DNA of 64,000 nucleotides from Trichuris trichiura (taxonomy: Eukaryota; Nematoda; Enoplea; Trichinellida; Trichuridae), in assembly GCA_037903355.1 (NCBI GenBank), contig JBAJFE010000032.1, forward strand, positions 124,001-188,000, written 5' to 3'. The notes beneath the pieces are model-generated. The model was given only the letters and a program-made list of their open reading frames with translations. It searched no databases and was not told the origin of the DNA. The stretch's first letter is position 1. Each line of letters begins with the position of its first letter. A program made the position numbers and the translations under genes. Positions 1 to 13,558 of the stretch are shown piece by piece.

Positions 1-1044
1 GCAACTATTCTCCCGCTTAATCTGCAGTAGGACATCAAAGAAAAAATTAAGCTAAATTGCACTCGTCGAAACTCTGACGAACTTATTTTTTAGAATGTTC
101 ATCCCAAGTGCCGACTACGCAACATACACTAGGCGGGAACAACATACGATGACATAGAATTACTAATAGGCCTACACTGAGCATGCAAATGCCAAAAGGA
201 CAACGCCAATAAACGTCAACCTACTCGCAACGATATATGGGGAATCAGCGGAAGAAGTGAAACAAAAAAGCCAGAAAAAAAGAGCACACGCGAGAAGGAA
301 GAAAAAATAAGCATACGGGACAAAACAGAACCACGAAAGGAATACTTATTTGTGGCACTGCGTAACGTTGGCTTCTATAGTAAAATGCTCAACAGCTAGC
401 AAAATAACTGATGCAACACCGAAAGGTGTTCATACTGAAAGTATATGCTCATTTCTAAGCTTCATGGTAAAATGAAACTTTCAAAAGCTTAAGGGCCATC
501 AAAGGACCAACAGATCGCAGTAATATAGTGCATTTGTGAATATCCATGCATAAATGCGTCTGAACTTAGATACACTTAAGTCGGGTTGAAAATATTGAAG
601 TGGACAGCGACTTTGTCCACGATGATTTAATTCTTGAGAACTTGCTGTCGACCTAATCGCCGGCGTTCTTCCCAAAATGGCAATTGTGCTCATTTGAAAA
701 GTATGGCGGAAATTAGAGAGGTCCATTGAACGTACAAGGAAAAAGAATTTAAAGGTGGCCAATGGACAGCGGCCACTGGATCACGTAGATGAGGCGGAAA
801 CCGGATTGGCCGGCGGAGCGGAATGAACAACCGCGAACTCGCTGCCGCCCCCGCTTGCACGCGAACGGACATGCCGTTTCGACACATTCCGCATACCTCT
901 ACCTTAGTCAAGGACGCATTGTGAAACGCTTAATTGTCGTTATTCGTTGGAACAAATCAACAACAATCCAAAACGGCGGAAGAAAGCAAGGACGAGACTC
1001 CCAGCGACCATCAGCAGCGCCATCTGTGGCACGCGACCACACTG

Positions 1045-1059
1045 CGACTAGGTGGCGCT
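1045..1059 (+). promoter_or_regulatory. CTCF-like motif
   Basis: The bases CGACTAGGTGGCGCT differ at one position from the bilaterian CTCF core (CCACTAGGTGGCGCT type). A second, weaker inverted GGCGCT-containing site lies about 25 bp upstream (around 1018-1032). CTCF is retained in clade I nematodes such as Trichinella and Trichuris and lost in Caenorhabditis, so a site would be possible. A single motif match in 64 kb is weak evidence. Confidence 0.28.
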
Positions 1060-3618
1060 GTTTCAAATTTTCAAACTGCTGAATAGCTCGCTATGGAAAT
1101 TTTTCAGCGGAAAATTTGCATAAATATCTCACTCCTAACGATGGCCGCAATGAGCGTCTAGAAATTGGCCGTCGCCACCTTGAATTTCCTAGAAACTTTC
1201 CGTTTGGGACAAGAAGTATTTTTGCATAAAACGATGTTCCCGCCAGTTCAAAAGCACTGCATCACGAAACAATCCATTAGCGCCACAAGAAAGTGACAAA
1301 GTCGAGTTGACCAAACTTCAGTTTTGCAGATTCAAAGCCGGTACGAAAGTAGACGGACTTAGCAACGACTATACAGGTGTGATGAACTCGAAACGTCAAT
1401 GATGACTCATTGAAGTGGGTTATTTCACCAAAATGAGCGGTCAAAGGTCAATAGAGTCCGACAGAGCAGACATGGAGATCCAACTGGTCGATGTAACCGA
1501 ATACGACCAAAACGAAAGTGAATACTTGGAGTGACCCAATAGACGCAGCCACGTCAGTGCTCCGACGGAAAGGATACATTTTCCTCTATTGATCTCTTAG
1601 CTGATCATTGTTACATCAGAACTTTTTGCTTACACAGGGTCAGGTGTGACAGCCGATGTCGAAACCACAATCGGCAAAACACGGTCGGTCAAGTTAAACG
1701 GCAGCACATTAAAGAAATAAAAGGAGTTGTACCGGTTTTGGAGGTTCTCCTGTCACCGTGGTCTTCACTGGAGCACTCCATTCCTTCGTGTGAACTGCGG
1801 GCTCCATGGGAGATTGGCGATGAGCACTAAACAACCAATAATGACCGAAACTGTCGATGCGAACGTCTACAGCGCCACTGCAAGAAAGCAACTTTCCAGC
1901 GAAGGTTCAGCGAAGCGCCAACTTTGATAAAAAGTTGCACGAGCGCACGCGCTATGTATGACACGGACTATTCAAAAACGAGAGGTAAAATGCTATAAAG
2001 GCGCTCCTCTCGCCAACTGGCACAGGTTAAAGTAGAAAACAGTTATGAGCGGCCAAAATATCGCAAACACAACCAGCTTCAGCACTTAATGCGCCGGCAG
2101 AGAAAATGTGGTCACCCTTCGAAACGATGGCTTCTTCGCAATGACGAAGAATTGGTGAAAATAGGCCGTCCGGCCATACCGTGACAATGTAATCAAAGGG
2201 GATGCCTGCGCGACACTTGCCGACGGTCAATGGGCACCCTGAGAAATACATGCAAGCGCAAGATGGAAGTAGGAAAAAAGCAGAGCACAGTGGCGGCACG
2301 CGGAGCAAAAAACTCAACCGGAGGCGGCCCTTGAGCGCGCATGCCGTAAGATACATAGTAACAATCGTGACTGCGTCTGAACATCGCCGCAGTCGGATAA
2401 AACCAAGGTAGGCGCCAGCCTTTGCCAGCAACAGCCAACCGGAGAGCGACCGGTCAACATAAACGATATTCCGTTTATGGATGATAACCCGCAGTCACGC
2501 TTAGCCTCTATGAACAAACGATAAAGAGCCAACTATGAAGAACAATAAATGAGAAGGCAACGACTACTGTCTCCACGCGTGACAGTTTCTTTAAAAACTG
2601 GAATGCAGACTGTCTTCTCATGACGCATCAGCGCCACCGTGGCGTACATCCAGTTTTCACTGGCATTGACCAGTTTGGTCCATAAACTGCGCTCGCCTTG
2701 CCTGAATGAATAATTGCTGCCAAGGACGCCGGGACAATATACCTTCGGGAGCATAACTTAATCAAAGCCTGTTGGAGCAGGACAAGAAAGAGTTGCGTAG
2801 AGTAAAACTGGCAGGCAGACGGTTGCCCGGATTAGCCGGAGTCACGCCTTTTCCAATGGTTGACATAGCCGGTTGGTTGGTCCCATAATCTTTCTCATTG
2901 TACCGGCCTGCCTCCACAGCGATTTGTTTGACATTTGCCACGCTCGTGCAGAACATCATGTTGTCGTCGTCCCCACGTCGTCAGCCGGTTGAACAGCGAA
3001 TTCAGTGAGTGAAGTATGAGTTGGGCAGCCAGACGTTCACTACTTAAAGCACTGGTAGCGAAACACTGTCTGGAAATTGTGCAACGACAAAATTAGCCGC
3101 TAACAACTGACACCCACTCGACAGCTGTCAGGTGCTCACCGTTCAAACAAGGTCTCATTTTAGTGGTTGCTAGCGCCCTCTGTTCTCTCATCTTTCTCGA
3201 GGGAAAACAGAGAAACGGTTTTTTCCCCTCTGGGACTCGATTTCTTTGCCATCAACATTCGCGGTGGTCTTCAGCAAAGCAAACCTTCTCTTGCGCTGCA
3301 TTTCAGCATTTGACGCTGCTTCGAGCGCCAAGGCGTAGTCGACACTCAGCGCCCATTGAAGGACATTGCGTGATATGCATTCGAAGTACAAAACTTAAAG
3401 AAAGCTTCAACCAAAGGAATTCAACTAAACGACGCAGCTGTTTATCCCCGTGCACAGTTTTCACACATTGACTAGCAATACATTTGTCAAAACAAAGTCG
3501 TCTGACTGTCCCCATTGTTGCCTATACTAGTTGGGAGTCGGAACATTTGGGAGCGACGCGGGTTGGTCACTGCCAATCCAGTCCAGGTGGAATTGATTGC
3601 CAAAGTATGGGCTCCTTG

Positions 3619-3725
3619 CTAGCCGAACGCAGCGAGGCGAGGCGCCTCTCGTCTCGCGCGCGCGCGGATGCCAGCGCGTCCGGCCATGCATTGTCCGGCG
3701 GATGGTCGCCGCTCTCCCGCCCACA
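3619..3725. promoter_or_regulatory. CpG-dense GC-rich block
   Basis: About 105 bp with a very high density of CG dinucleotides, including a GCGCGCGCGC run and several short palindromes, in otherwise moderately AT-rich DNA. It could be a promoter or other open-chromatin element, but no supported gene starts next to it. Function unassigned. Confidence 0.3.
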
Positions 3726-5541
3726 ATGTTCGATCAATTCAAACGGAATAGTGTCCCTGAAATTGTACTACTATTGTCAGTTTATCAGCGCACAGGTGAG
3801 GTGACAACGTTTGTTTGCTCGACCCGGAGAGACGCCGGAGAATTGGCGACAAATCGCTTTTCTTTTGTCAACTACTCAATTCACGCGACAGCTCCTCGAA
3901 TAGGTGTCACGATCAGCCTTTGCCCTTTTTCTCTTCACTAGTAGCGCTCATACTGGAAAATGTCAGCGGTGCCCCGAAGACTAATGCTGGCAATCGGGAA
4001 GAAAAGTTGAAGCACCTATGGGACTCGTCCGATATTTTTTCCTGACACAAACGCGGATGCCTTTCGTCAGAGGTTGCTGCTAGTTGTATCCAAAGAAGCA
4101 AAATGCAAATGAAAACCCACTGCCGGTGAGGAAATGTGATGACCGTAACGCTGCAAGTTAATCGACATGCCCTTATGGCCATACGCCGTAAGGCGATGTC
4201 GACCTTGACCAGCACGACTGTGCGCGGGAGTTATTACAAGATATCTTTGAACAAGCGCAGCAGTAAAGGAGTGAACAAAAATTGTTGACGAATAATAAAT
4301 CTCGACGACAGTCACTTTATGAAAAAATAATAAGAAGAGGTATGCCGCCGCAAAGTTTCCGCGCTTCAATCACTCATCTTTGCTGACACTGCGATTCCAA
4401 GTATGTGCGAAACTAAACCGGCGGAACAAATAGGTTAAATGCAGACATCAGATGACAAATGAATCAGTTCATAGTCTGAGCCGCCTCGCATGAAATCAAC
4501 ATCACGACTTCCACTGCCCTTCCTTCCCCGTCTGGCCGACTAAGGCGCCTTTCCGCTTACAACATTTCCCTTTTGAGCCTATCTAAAAGGCAAAAAAGAA
4601 TGAACTTTCATGGTCCCTTGACCGGTCGAACTTGCTCGGATCGCACTAATACCTGGTGCGGAAAATTGAATACTTAAAAAATTTGAAAACGTTCGCTTAG
4701 CCGACAAAGAATGGCACTTCCTTAAAAACGACCGCATGCCGAGCCGTTCATCAACCATAGGAGAACGCTCAAAGGCGAATTGTCAATCTACCCGCGCCGG
4801 ATGATGCTGGCAAAAAATTCACAATTCATCCGACTTGTACAGCTTGGGTCTCACCTTGGGAAATTTCAATATAAAAAGAAAAATTCAATTTGAAACTTCG
4901 ATTTCACAACCTTGGGCGCGCTGCAACTTCTACGCCTGGCGGAATGTTGAGCAGTCAAACCTTTGGACTTTAACAATACAATGCGCCATTGGTATTAACA
5001 TTTTCAAATTTAAAACCGAAAGCAACATTCAGTTGCGTATACTCTGTCCTCAGTTGGAATTTGAACATGCAATTAAGCGTCCTTCAGCGGAAAGCAGTTG
5101 GTCTAACAAAAAATTTGCATAATGAGATAACTAAGTTTTCGTCAGGAATACTAAGTTGGTATTAACATTTACACAACAGCTTATTGTTATTGTTAATATA
5201 TCTTGTTGAAATGCACATAATGGGCATAATGTGTGCCAACTCTTCAATATGCAAATTCCCTGAATTGTCGGATTGGTTCGAATTCAAATTTTTACACGCG
5301 CGTCTCTCGATACGGAAAGAGCGTCGCTGGAAATTTGCATAAGAAAACTGATCAATAATCGAATACGAACTTAAAAGATAAGAGCTAAGTTTAAAATTGA
5401 AGTTAACAAATAAGAACGACGATTCCAAAAAGTTTTCGTATATCACTACAGCATCACGTTTCTCCGCTTAGCCATTCCGACGAGTGAATATTTGAAACGT
5501 ACAAAAATATTCGACGCCGGGAAACAAATTTGAAGTTTCAA

Positions 5542-5582
5542 ATTCGTGCTGCTTACGCCAACATGCCGTAAGCAGCACGAAT
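5542..5582. repeat. Perfect 16-bp hairpin
   Basis: ATTCGTGCTGCTTACG (5542-5557) is followed by a 9-base loop and its exact reverse complement (5567-5582). The stem is perfect and G+C-richer than its surroundings. It may be the core of a small foldback repeat or a structured RNA; nothing else in the window matches it by eye. Confidence 0.6.
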
Positions 5583-8500
5583 GCAAATAATTTGCCAACC
5601 GCTTTTCGACTTTAGTTTGTACGGTGCGCATCGGATCAAAGCGGATCATACTTTTCAAAAATCAACGCTTCAGTTTGTCCATTTTGTTGAGAAATACAAA
5701 AAGAAAAATTCAGGAAAGTGACCATCACATGGACGCGACATCACAACGGATATAAATGGAGTGAATCATAAGAGCGCGTTAGTGAGCCCGTAAAATAAAT
5801 GTTTGATCGCAATGAGAACCGGGCGACATGGAAAAGCCATTTTTTAGTCAACATTCAAAACTTGATGCCTTTTCTTAACTTTGAAAGACAATGCTCTACT
5901 TCAACAAGCATAAAGTTGCTTACGTGAATCTTAATGGACTGCAGGTAGCGATTTGAAATGTACGGATAAATTTTGAAAAGTTCAGACGCACTTTCGCAGT
6001 CGGTATGACCAAAAGTGCTTTGTTCAGTTGATTAAAACGGCTCATTTCTAAGCGGGTCAGCCTTTGCGCAGTTATTCGAAAATTGTCACGGCTGAAGCGC
6101 TGCCAATGGGTGCGCTACGGCGAATGCCATCCACCAGCTGCCATGTTCAGCCAAATGCTATTGTACAGTTGCTGGTAAGCACCGCTTTACAACGTGACAA
6201 CTCCGTATAATTGCCTCAGGATTATACCGAAGAACAATAAATCGCCGTTAGAAACATTTTTTAAAATTTAAAACGAACTGTTATAGCCAAAAGCGGGCGG
6301 AAACGTTATGTACTAAAAGGGGTTGTCAAAAAAGAACAGCTACATCATTGAATTGTGGCGTTGTACCCGAAGCGAAAATGAACCGGAATCTGATACGGCT
6401 ACCGCCATCATTTGAAATAACAATACTGACTGACTGCTCTCACTGACAAGCTGTCAGGATGGTGTTCTCAATTAATCGAGAATTTCAAAGGTGGAATAAT
6501 TCGCTAGTCTGAAGAAAGTTTGCCATTCAAGCGCAATGAAAAATATTTTCCCAATTTTAAAGGCACTTAGAGCGCTTCAATCTTAAACGGATTGCGATTT
6601 TAATTCGATTTGACAAGCGCGTCTTCTTGCAAAAGGCATTAAACCAATTGAGCCACTGCATTTACATGTACTTAGCGGCATTAAGGCAACGTATTCGAAC
6701 TGTCACGAGTAGTATGATGCTTAAAAGACACCGGAAAAAGACAGCGTCAGCTTACGGAAAGAACTAATACAATTACGTATTTAGCGCTAACCCAAACAAT
6801 GCTTTAAAAACATTAACGCAACCACGCTGCCTACGCGCCATTAGAAGCATTTTGAGGCTCGTAAAAATGCGCAACATTTGCGCGGCCTCGACCGTTCTAA
6901 ACGTGAGCTGAACAAAAAATTCAAATTTTTATGCAAATGACCTAATGGCTAACCGCTCGTTTGTTAGAAAACCCGCAATCGCAGTCGCCTTGCGTATTCT
7001 TAAATCATTCAAAAGAAGTTTAAGTGCTTTACCAAAAGTTCATGCCGTCAAAGTAATGACATAAAACTTTAGAAGGTCTGGTTTCCGATAAATTATTGAT
7101 TTGGTCTTTTCGTTAATCCATTGTAACATTTCGACGCTATGATTCATGAACATAATACTAAGGAAAACTGGTCGATAATGATTCACCATTAGGCTTCGTA
7201 CAGTCGTGCGCATTTTAAATACCACTTTGAGACAGGATACTCAATATTATAAAAAGCGTGTGAGTCATCATACAAGATGAATTATGAGAATGAGCTCATC
7301 GATTGGGCTAACGCTACAATAAAAGCTTGTACTGCTTGGAGCATGGAAATGGCTTATACATATAAGAATACTTTTTCAACAGTAGGACGGCACATCTTCA
7401 TAACCGCGTAGGTAAAGTATAAAGCAAACATCGTCCAGTATTAAGAATATCCCCTCATTCTGACATCATTTCACATGCGTCAGGTGCATAAGCAATCTGT
7501 GGAACAGAGTCGCTTGCAGTTAAGCAATTTAAGGTAAAATTAGGTATACAATCTAATTTTAATTTCGTCAGCCGCAAGCATGCTCATTCACTGATTGCTA
7601 ATGGAAATATTGTAAAAGCATTCATTTTAGAATACATATTTAAACTGTTTCCGTCAACAAGCCGAAGCTGCTTAAGTGTTCAGTAGCTTTTGAATAAAAT
7701 AAAGCTTAAAAATTACCGCTACGACCTTCCGGCAGCTCATTATGTAATTTAGCGACGGAAATTTCAATTGAAGTTAGCAACGACAAATTTAAAGAATTTA
7801 CCCAACTTCCGCAGGGAAGATGAAATGGGTAAAACTAATTAACAACTTGGATACCACAACTGCTGTTCAAAAATGTAAAATTACGGAAAGGCAAGAAACG
7901 GTAGCAAACTAACGTCAGAAGGGAGGACCATTATTTCAAATAAAACTTGTGAACATAAGCTATTGAATATCTGCAGTATGTGAATGAATAAACGACGCAG
8001 AAACGCTTGCAATGCGAGCTTATTTCACAATATAGAAATGAACGAATTGTGGTGATGCAATGTTAACTTTTCCATAATGAACAATGCTTTTGGTGGAATA
8101 AGCAGCGCGCTACTCGTTCAATACAGCACGTTAAATGGGGCTTCGCGCCGGATAGCACTTTTAGCTTTCGTTATCACAGCAGCATTTTGAATTTAAAACT
8201 TTATATGGAATTAAAATTTACAGGTTTGCCTAGCTTGTGAGTCACCTGATGTATCTAGTTAATATTAAAACATTTTTTCAGCCATCAATAAGGCTGCTTA
8301 ATTTAAAAAAAGCGCGAGTTGGGAAGTAGTACACCAACTAAACAAGTATGCTAAACTAAAACGGCACAAAGTGGACGAATCGAATCATACATCTGCTCTT
8401 GTCGATGACGCGGCAACTCCGCCTATGACCAACAAGGAAAAATGTTGATACTTCAGCAATAGTTGCGAAAAGCCACCGTACAACGAAGCGAGACACTTCG

Positions 8501-10025
8501 TGCAAACAGCGCAATAGCTGCAATGGCCTAATTAATGCTATTTCAAGAGCTTTCTTAAGAAGCTTCTATTGAAGTTAAAGTTAAAAAAAGAAATTCACTG
8601 CGTTCATATCAAAGCCAAACTTATTTCGGCTATCCATTTTAATACTCGCAGTAAGATAACGCGGAGAACATGTTATCAGCAAAACTTTGAAATATGGCTG
8701 CTTCAGCTTTGTGGTTGGTATTTAAGAAATTGTTGTTCACCTGAACAGCCCTGTACGTGCAAAGCTGAAGCTTTCGGGACTGAGCCAAGAGCGTTGTCTA
8801 AAAAATTATCGTGCACAGTTAACACCTGTACGGTACCTTCATTAGCATATATACATGAAACATCACCCGTCTGTCCAGAAAACTTTATATTCAAAGAAAC
8901 TGCCCCTTAATTTAATACATTGAAAAGCAGGCGTTATTTGACATTTGTTTTCTGTCTTTGGCGATGAGTAATCTTTTATCAAGTTAGCAACTATTGAAAT
9001 GTGAAGTGCTTGCTTTGCAACGGCTTTCTATACGGATTTCTTTTTGCTACGATCAATGACCGTTGACAAAATGGAAACTTTTACTTTGCGTACTTCTCGA
9101 AACACCGTCAAACCTGGAAATTACGAAAAGTAGGTTTTCATTTTGTCAATGATTATAAGTCGCTCCGAAAAAAACACAATCCTTATTAATTATGATAAAC
9201 GTTACTTGCAGAGTATACTAGTTACTAGATTTAGAGATGGGACACTGTTAAAAAAGCATAGCATTTAAACAAACTCAAGCGGAAGCCTTTAGCCTGCTTC
9301 TGTACGAGTACACCGCCAAGTGACTTAAAAGCTTGAAAAAAGCACATTTGAAAAACAGAGATAACTTATCGGTTTCGTCTGCTGTCTGGACTGTTCGCCA
9401 AAAGTGACTGAGCAACGAAAAGAAAGTTCGGTCGAATCAGAATCATCTTCGTTATTTAAACACCTTTACGCGGGTTAATTTCGCTTTTATTGTTCACGTG
9501 ATTTGATGTTCACCGAACTTCCCCACGGAACAACGCTTCTAACGAAAAGACGCAAATTTTCGTGCCGAATTCGGCAACAACTTTGAAACGTTTTTAGATT
9601 ACAACATTAATCAACCGTAGACAAGAGCTCAACCGGATCTTTGAGCAAACGTGCTCTCCAAGTGTAGACCAAAATTACGAAGTGTATTTCTGAAGAATTA
9701 AAACATTTTGAGCTGCCTTTCCTAAAGAGAATAACAGCAAGCGCGTTTCGTATTTTGCATGGCAACAGTGCGTGCAAACAATGAACATAGAAAACAGTGA
9801 ACTTACAAAGCCTCACCGATTGGGAGTCGTATTCTCGGCCGGTCACATTGTCCACCTTGTCAACAGTTCATTTTGAGCCCGAGTTCGCAATGTTCATTGT
9901 TCTGCAAAAAATACAAGGTGTTTAGTGCCTTCTGAAATTATATGCGTCTTTTGCTTCTAGCAGAAAGGCGAACGAGGAAGTTCGTTACGCTGAACAGCGT
10001 GGATAACGCATAATCAAAAACGTGA

Positions 10026-10059
10026 CTTACGAGGTGCTCTTTCCTGAGCACCTCGTAAG
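10026..10059. repeat. Perfect 14-bp hairpin
   Basis: CTTACGAGGTGCTC (10026-10039), a six-base loop, then the exact reverse complement (10046-10059). Isolated in AT-rich DNA, with no gene next to it for which it could be a terminator. Function unknown. Confidence 0.6.
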
Positions 10060-11999
10060 GCTCAAGAGCACATTCCCTATTCGCCCAATGATAAAATACA
10101 ATATTTAAAATAAAGTCAATGAAGGATTTCCATTTAGAAACTAAGGTTGCTTAAGAAAGAGAAGCCAAACGTAAGTAATATAGCGCATAAAGAAGAAATG
10201 AAGCAAGTACGGAGATAACGGAGCTAAAAAACCGCCGTCTATTTCCACTTGCACCTATTTAGCCAAAACCTCTTTTTACGCAACATAGCAATTGAGAACA
10301 TTGCAGTATCGGCATGAATCAGCAACGAAAAGGAACTTGAAATTGTCACTTGTTTCCAGCTGCCTAAAACCAACAGCAACACGACTGCCAACGTGCTGTT
10401 AAAAACTACCAGTCACCCATCGACTAACAATAGAACATACTCACCTATTCCTCATGTTGAGCACTTAAGCAAACAAGGTTAAATGAGCCTTTTAGCCTTT
10501 TCTTATTCGCATTACCATAGCTGTGAATTAAGTCTCCTCGGATAACAATAAGTAACTCTAAGAGCAAAAATGCTAGATGAGCTTAGAAAGGAAACTCAGA
10601 CTTGCATTATCTAGCGAAGAAACAAGAAACAGCATTGCTTAGGTACTCTAAAAATGCCGTCTTACTTTCGGCTGAACAAATAAAAATGGCAAAGTCCATT
10701 TTTTAGCTCGTATTACAAAAGACATTGGCCCAACGAGAAGGTTAAGCATACCGACACGAATAAAGCCACTCACTCTTAGCAAAAGCGTATGCAGGCGGGT
10801 TCACGTACAAGAATAGTCGCAAAAGAAAGCGGAAATAATAAAAATGGCGATAAGCCTTTCAGATGAAAGCAGTTCAGAGTTAAACAAGAGAAGGCTCAAA
10901 AATCTAACAGCAGCTTTTGAATAGAATCGGAAAAAATCGAAAGAAAAAGGTATGAGGCTTGGTTAGGCCATGGAAATCATAAAACTAAAGTTTATTATTA
11001 GGCTCAGCTAAAACCGAGCCATTACGGCAAATGTGGAAGTAAAAATGGGCCCCATTTCCGCCATGGCAAGTTGAGCACGTAAAGCTTTGCAAGCGGAATA
11101 ACATGTTTGGAAAAGCCACGCGGAAATAGCCATAATCTAAAGGAGATAAGAACTGCGGTAGTTAGAAGAAAGCACCGCAGCACCAAGCGGACACAGCTCG
11201 AGTTCGCAAACTTTGCGTCGCATTTTCCGGTAGCGATCGTGGAACTAGAAAACTTCGAAGACTCTCAAATCCAGTTTGTACACTTGCTATTGTTTGTTTT
11301 TATTAATGAATAGATCAAGCATCTTCTGAAGTCAGGAATTCAAACGTTAAAAAATAATACAAAATGCTAATTCTTCGGCATACTACAAAATTTTGAATCA
11401 CCAAAACTTGACTGCTTTCATCTGCGCTTCACAGTTGATGTACGCCATTTAAGCCTAAACCAAACATGGAGAGCAATATCTTGCTTATGTATTCTTTACA
11501 TTTACAATTTGAGATTATCGTACATGCACTGTGAGCAACAAGAGAAACAAATTCAGTCTGATGCCTCAGGATTTTTGCTTTTCGAGATTTTAACCCCGAA
11601 TAAATTACGCGCATTCCCGCATTCAGTGGCTAAAGCATTTTACTAGCAAACCTTTTGGTAAGCGTTTTCAGCCTTATAACACTGCTGCTGAAGATAGCAC
11701 AAAATGCCCCGGAATTTTGTTATAGCCTTACACTTTGCAATGGCTAGTATAATAGTAAATGAGCCCGTCACAAAAATACTACATTTTCAATAAACTATCA
11801 AAGTAATAATGCCTTTTGTTTCCGAAAATTCACAACGTTTTCGGGATACTCTTAATCGCACCCTCAACATGCTTACAAAAGGCACAAAATCGAGTGTATT
11901 TCCTTGCTCGCGCTGAAGATTCGTGCCAGATAGGGACTGTAATGAAAGCTTGGTGAATTTTCATAAATAATATATGCGTTGCGGCCAATATACGAAATT

Positions 12000-12620
12000 A
12001 GGCATTGTGTAGAATGATCGGGCAATATACGAAACGCTTAATATTTCATGCATATGTCTCCTAGGCATTCTGTACAATGCCAAAGGACAAACTGGCAAAG
12101 TTTTAAATGGAGTCTTTCTACCTACGCCTTTGCAAGCCTACGGTGGCGACACCTATGAGACAACGCAGGTGTTTTATCGCTTCTTTTCCGGTTACACTTT
12201 TCCTATATGTTTAGAAGGGCTTAGTCTAGGGAAGAACAGAATAGTCGACAAGAGTGAGAGAAAAGTTTGGCGCTCTGGTCGCATAACCCCGCCGGCTATC
12301 ATGTTCTAGGCTCGAGCCAAAACATAAAAACAGCACAACCACAGTGTAGCGAGAAAACAGCCATTTCGCGCCATAGGGGTCGCTACTGTAGGTCTGCGGG
12401 GGCGTCAGTGACAAAATCTTTAAAAAGACAAAATTGTAAAAATTTGATTCACTATTTGCCCAGATATTATTTTTCACTCTAGTTGATGCTTAGGCAAAGT
12501 ATACAGCGCATTAGGATAACAAAGGCTTTTCATACTTTGCCTAAAAACGTCACGCCTTCTATTGAATGCTGGCATTCCAAATATTGCCTGCAACACGTAT
12601 AATCGTCATCAAGGTTTATA
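12000..12620. repeat. Dispersed foldback-type repeat, copy A
   Basis: This roughly 600-bp block shares ordered similarity blocks with 32.93-33.51 kb: a CATTCTGYACAAT segment, ACCTACGCC, TACGGTGGCGACACCTATG, AGAATAGYCGRCAAG, and further on a block around TTTCATACTTTGCCTAAAAAC. Inside it, GGTGGCGACACCTATG (about 12.14 kb) faces an inverted, diverged partner (CATAGGGGTCGCTAC, about 12.37 kb). This is the layout of a foldback or non-autonomous DNA element. Ends and target-site duplication could not be fixed. Confidence 0.5.
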
Positions 12621-13558
12621 TTTTCTCCAGGATATCATGCTTAAACCGGAATCCGTTACTTAAGTAGTGGTAAAGTGCTTTCGGAAAATTTCTTCTTTAT
12701 TTCGGGTTTTTTAATTAGGACAGAGACAATATGCAAAACAAAATTTCGCTTAATTCCCTAACAAAAGCATTCTGCGCTTTTCGGAAACGCCCGCGGTGTC
12801 GTAAACAATAATTCAGTCTTAAGATGGAAAACTTCCAACCAATTGTCATTAGCATAAAGCTGTCTACGGTCGACCTCGGAATTATGATAAGCGTTGGAAA
12901 ATTGGAAGATGAAAAAAGGAATTGCGATTTCTTGAAACGGCGCCATATAACGCCCACACGTTCGATGAGGCTCCTGCTAACTGCCAATCATTTGAAGGAT
13001 GACAGAAACGTCGTAAAAAACAAAAAACCGGCTGTTAAGTGTGCGCTTTCGCTTCGCAATGAATGCGTTCTGACTAGCAACGATAAAACGCGGACGGATG
13101 CTTGTCCGCTAAGCAGTGGAAAACACTGAGCTGAAAAGTTTTGCACAGCTTCTTTTGCTACTGGACAACGACGAAGCGTGTTTACAACTGGCAAGTGCGA
13201 AGTAGGCGGTGCTTTCTGACAAACAACTTTTATTCAAATTTTTTCAAATCTAGTAAGACGCACAGTAAATTGATGATTCACATACACATGATGTATGTTT
13301 GCGGCGGGAGAACAACGCGCCTATGTTTACAATATCGTCAAATCAGACATGCCGTAGTTTGATGAGTCATAAACTTGACGCGGCGCTACACTTATGACTA
13401 AGAGAGTTGACCGCTTTATGACCAATGGGCTTTGAGGAGAGGGGGGCGCCGGCTGCTGTCGAACTTAAAAGATTCGCAACAGCACTTTACTCTTTGCTGA
13501 CCCGTTACCTGGACAACGTGCTTCGATCAATGGTGCTATTTCGGTAATAACAACTACG
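12621..13558. other. Intergenic DNA upstream of the 13.56-kb gene
   Basis: Short overlapping open frames on both strands (up to about 101 codons) without recognisable domains. The last 150 bp before 13559 presumably contain the promoter and 5' UTR of the following gene, but no clear TATA box or initiator could be defended. Confidence 0.4.

Larger units (their letters stand above)
1..4800. other. Intergenic region, no gene supported
   Basis: Only short open frames (at most about 135 codons) are present on both strands; none shows a recognisable domain, signal peptide or convincing splice pattern. The stretch is richer in G+C and CpG than the following 8 kb. It holds a CTCF-like motif near 1.05 kb and a CpG-dense block near 3.65 kb, listed separately. 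I cannot exclude non-coding exons or UTRs. Confidence 0.5.
4801..11999. other. AT-rich intergenic region, no gene supported
   Basis: Long AT-rich stretch with no open frame above about 113 codons and no recognisable protein. It contains two perfect hairpins (5.54 and 10.03 kb) and several copies of the octamer ATGCAAAT. No tRNA or rRNA was recognised by eye. Confidence 0.5.

Noticed and set aside
499..1082. Several short overlapping frames in the first 5 kb
   Set aside because: Higher G+C content lengthens random frames; no domains, no signal peptides, no splice support.
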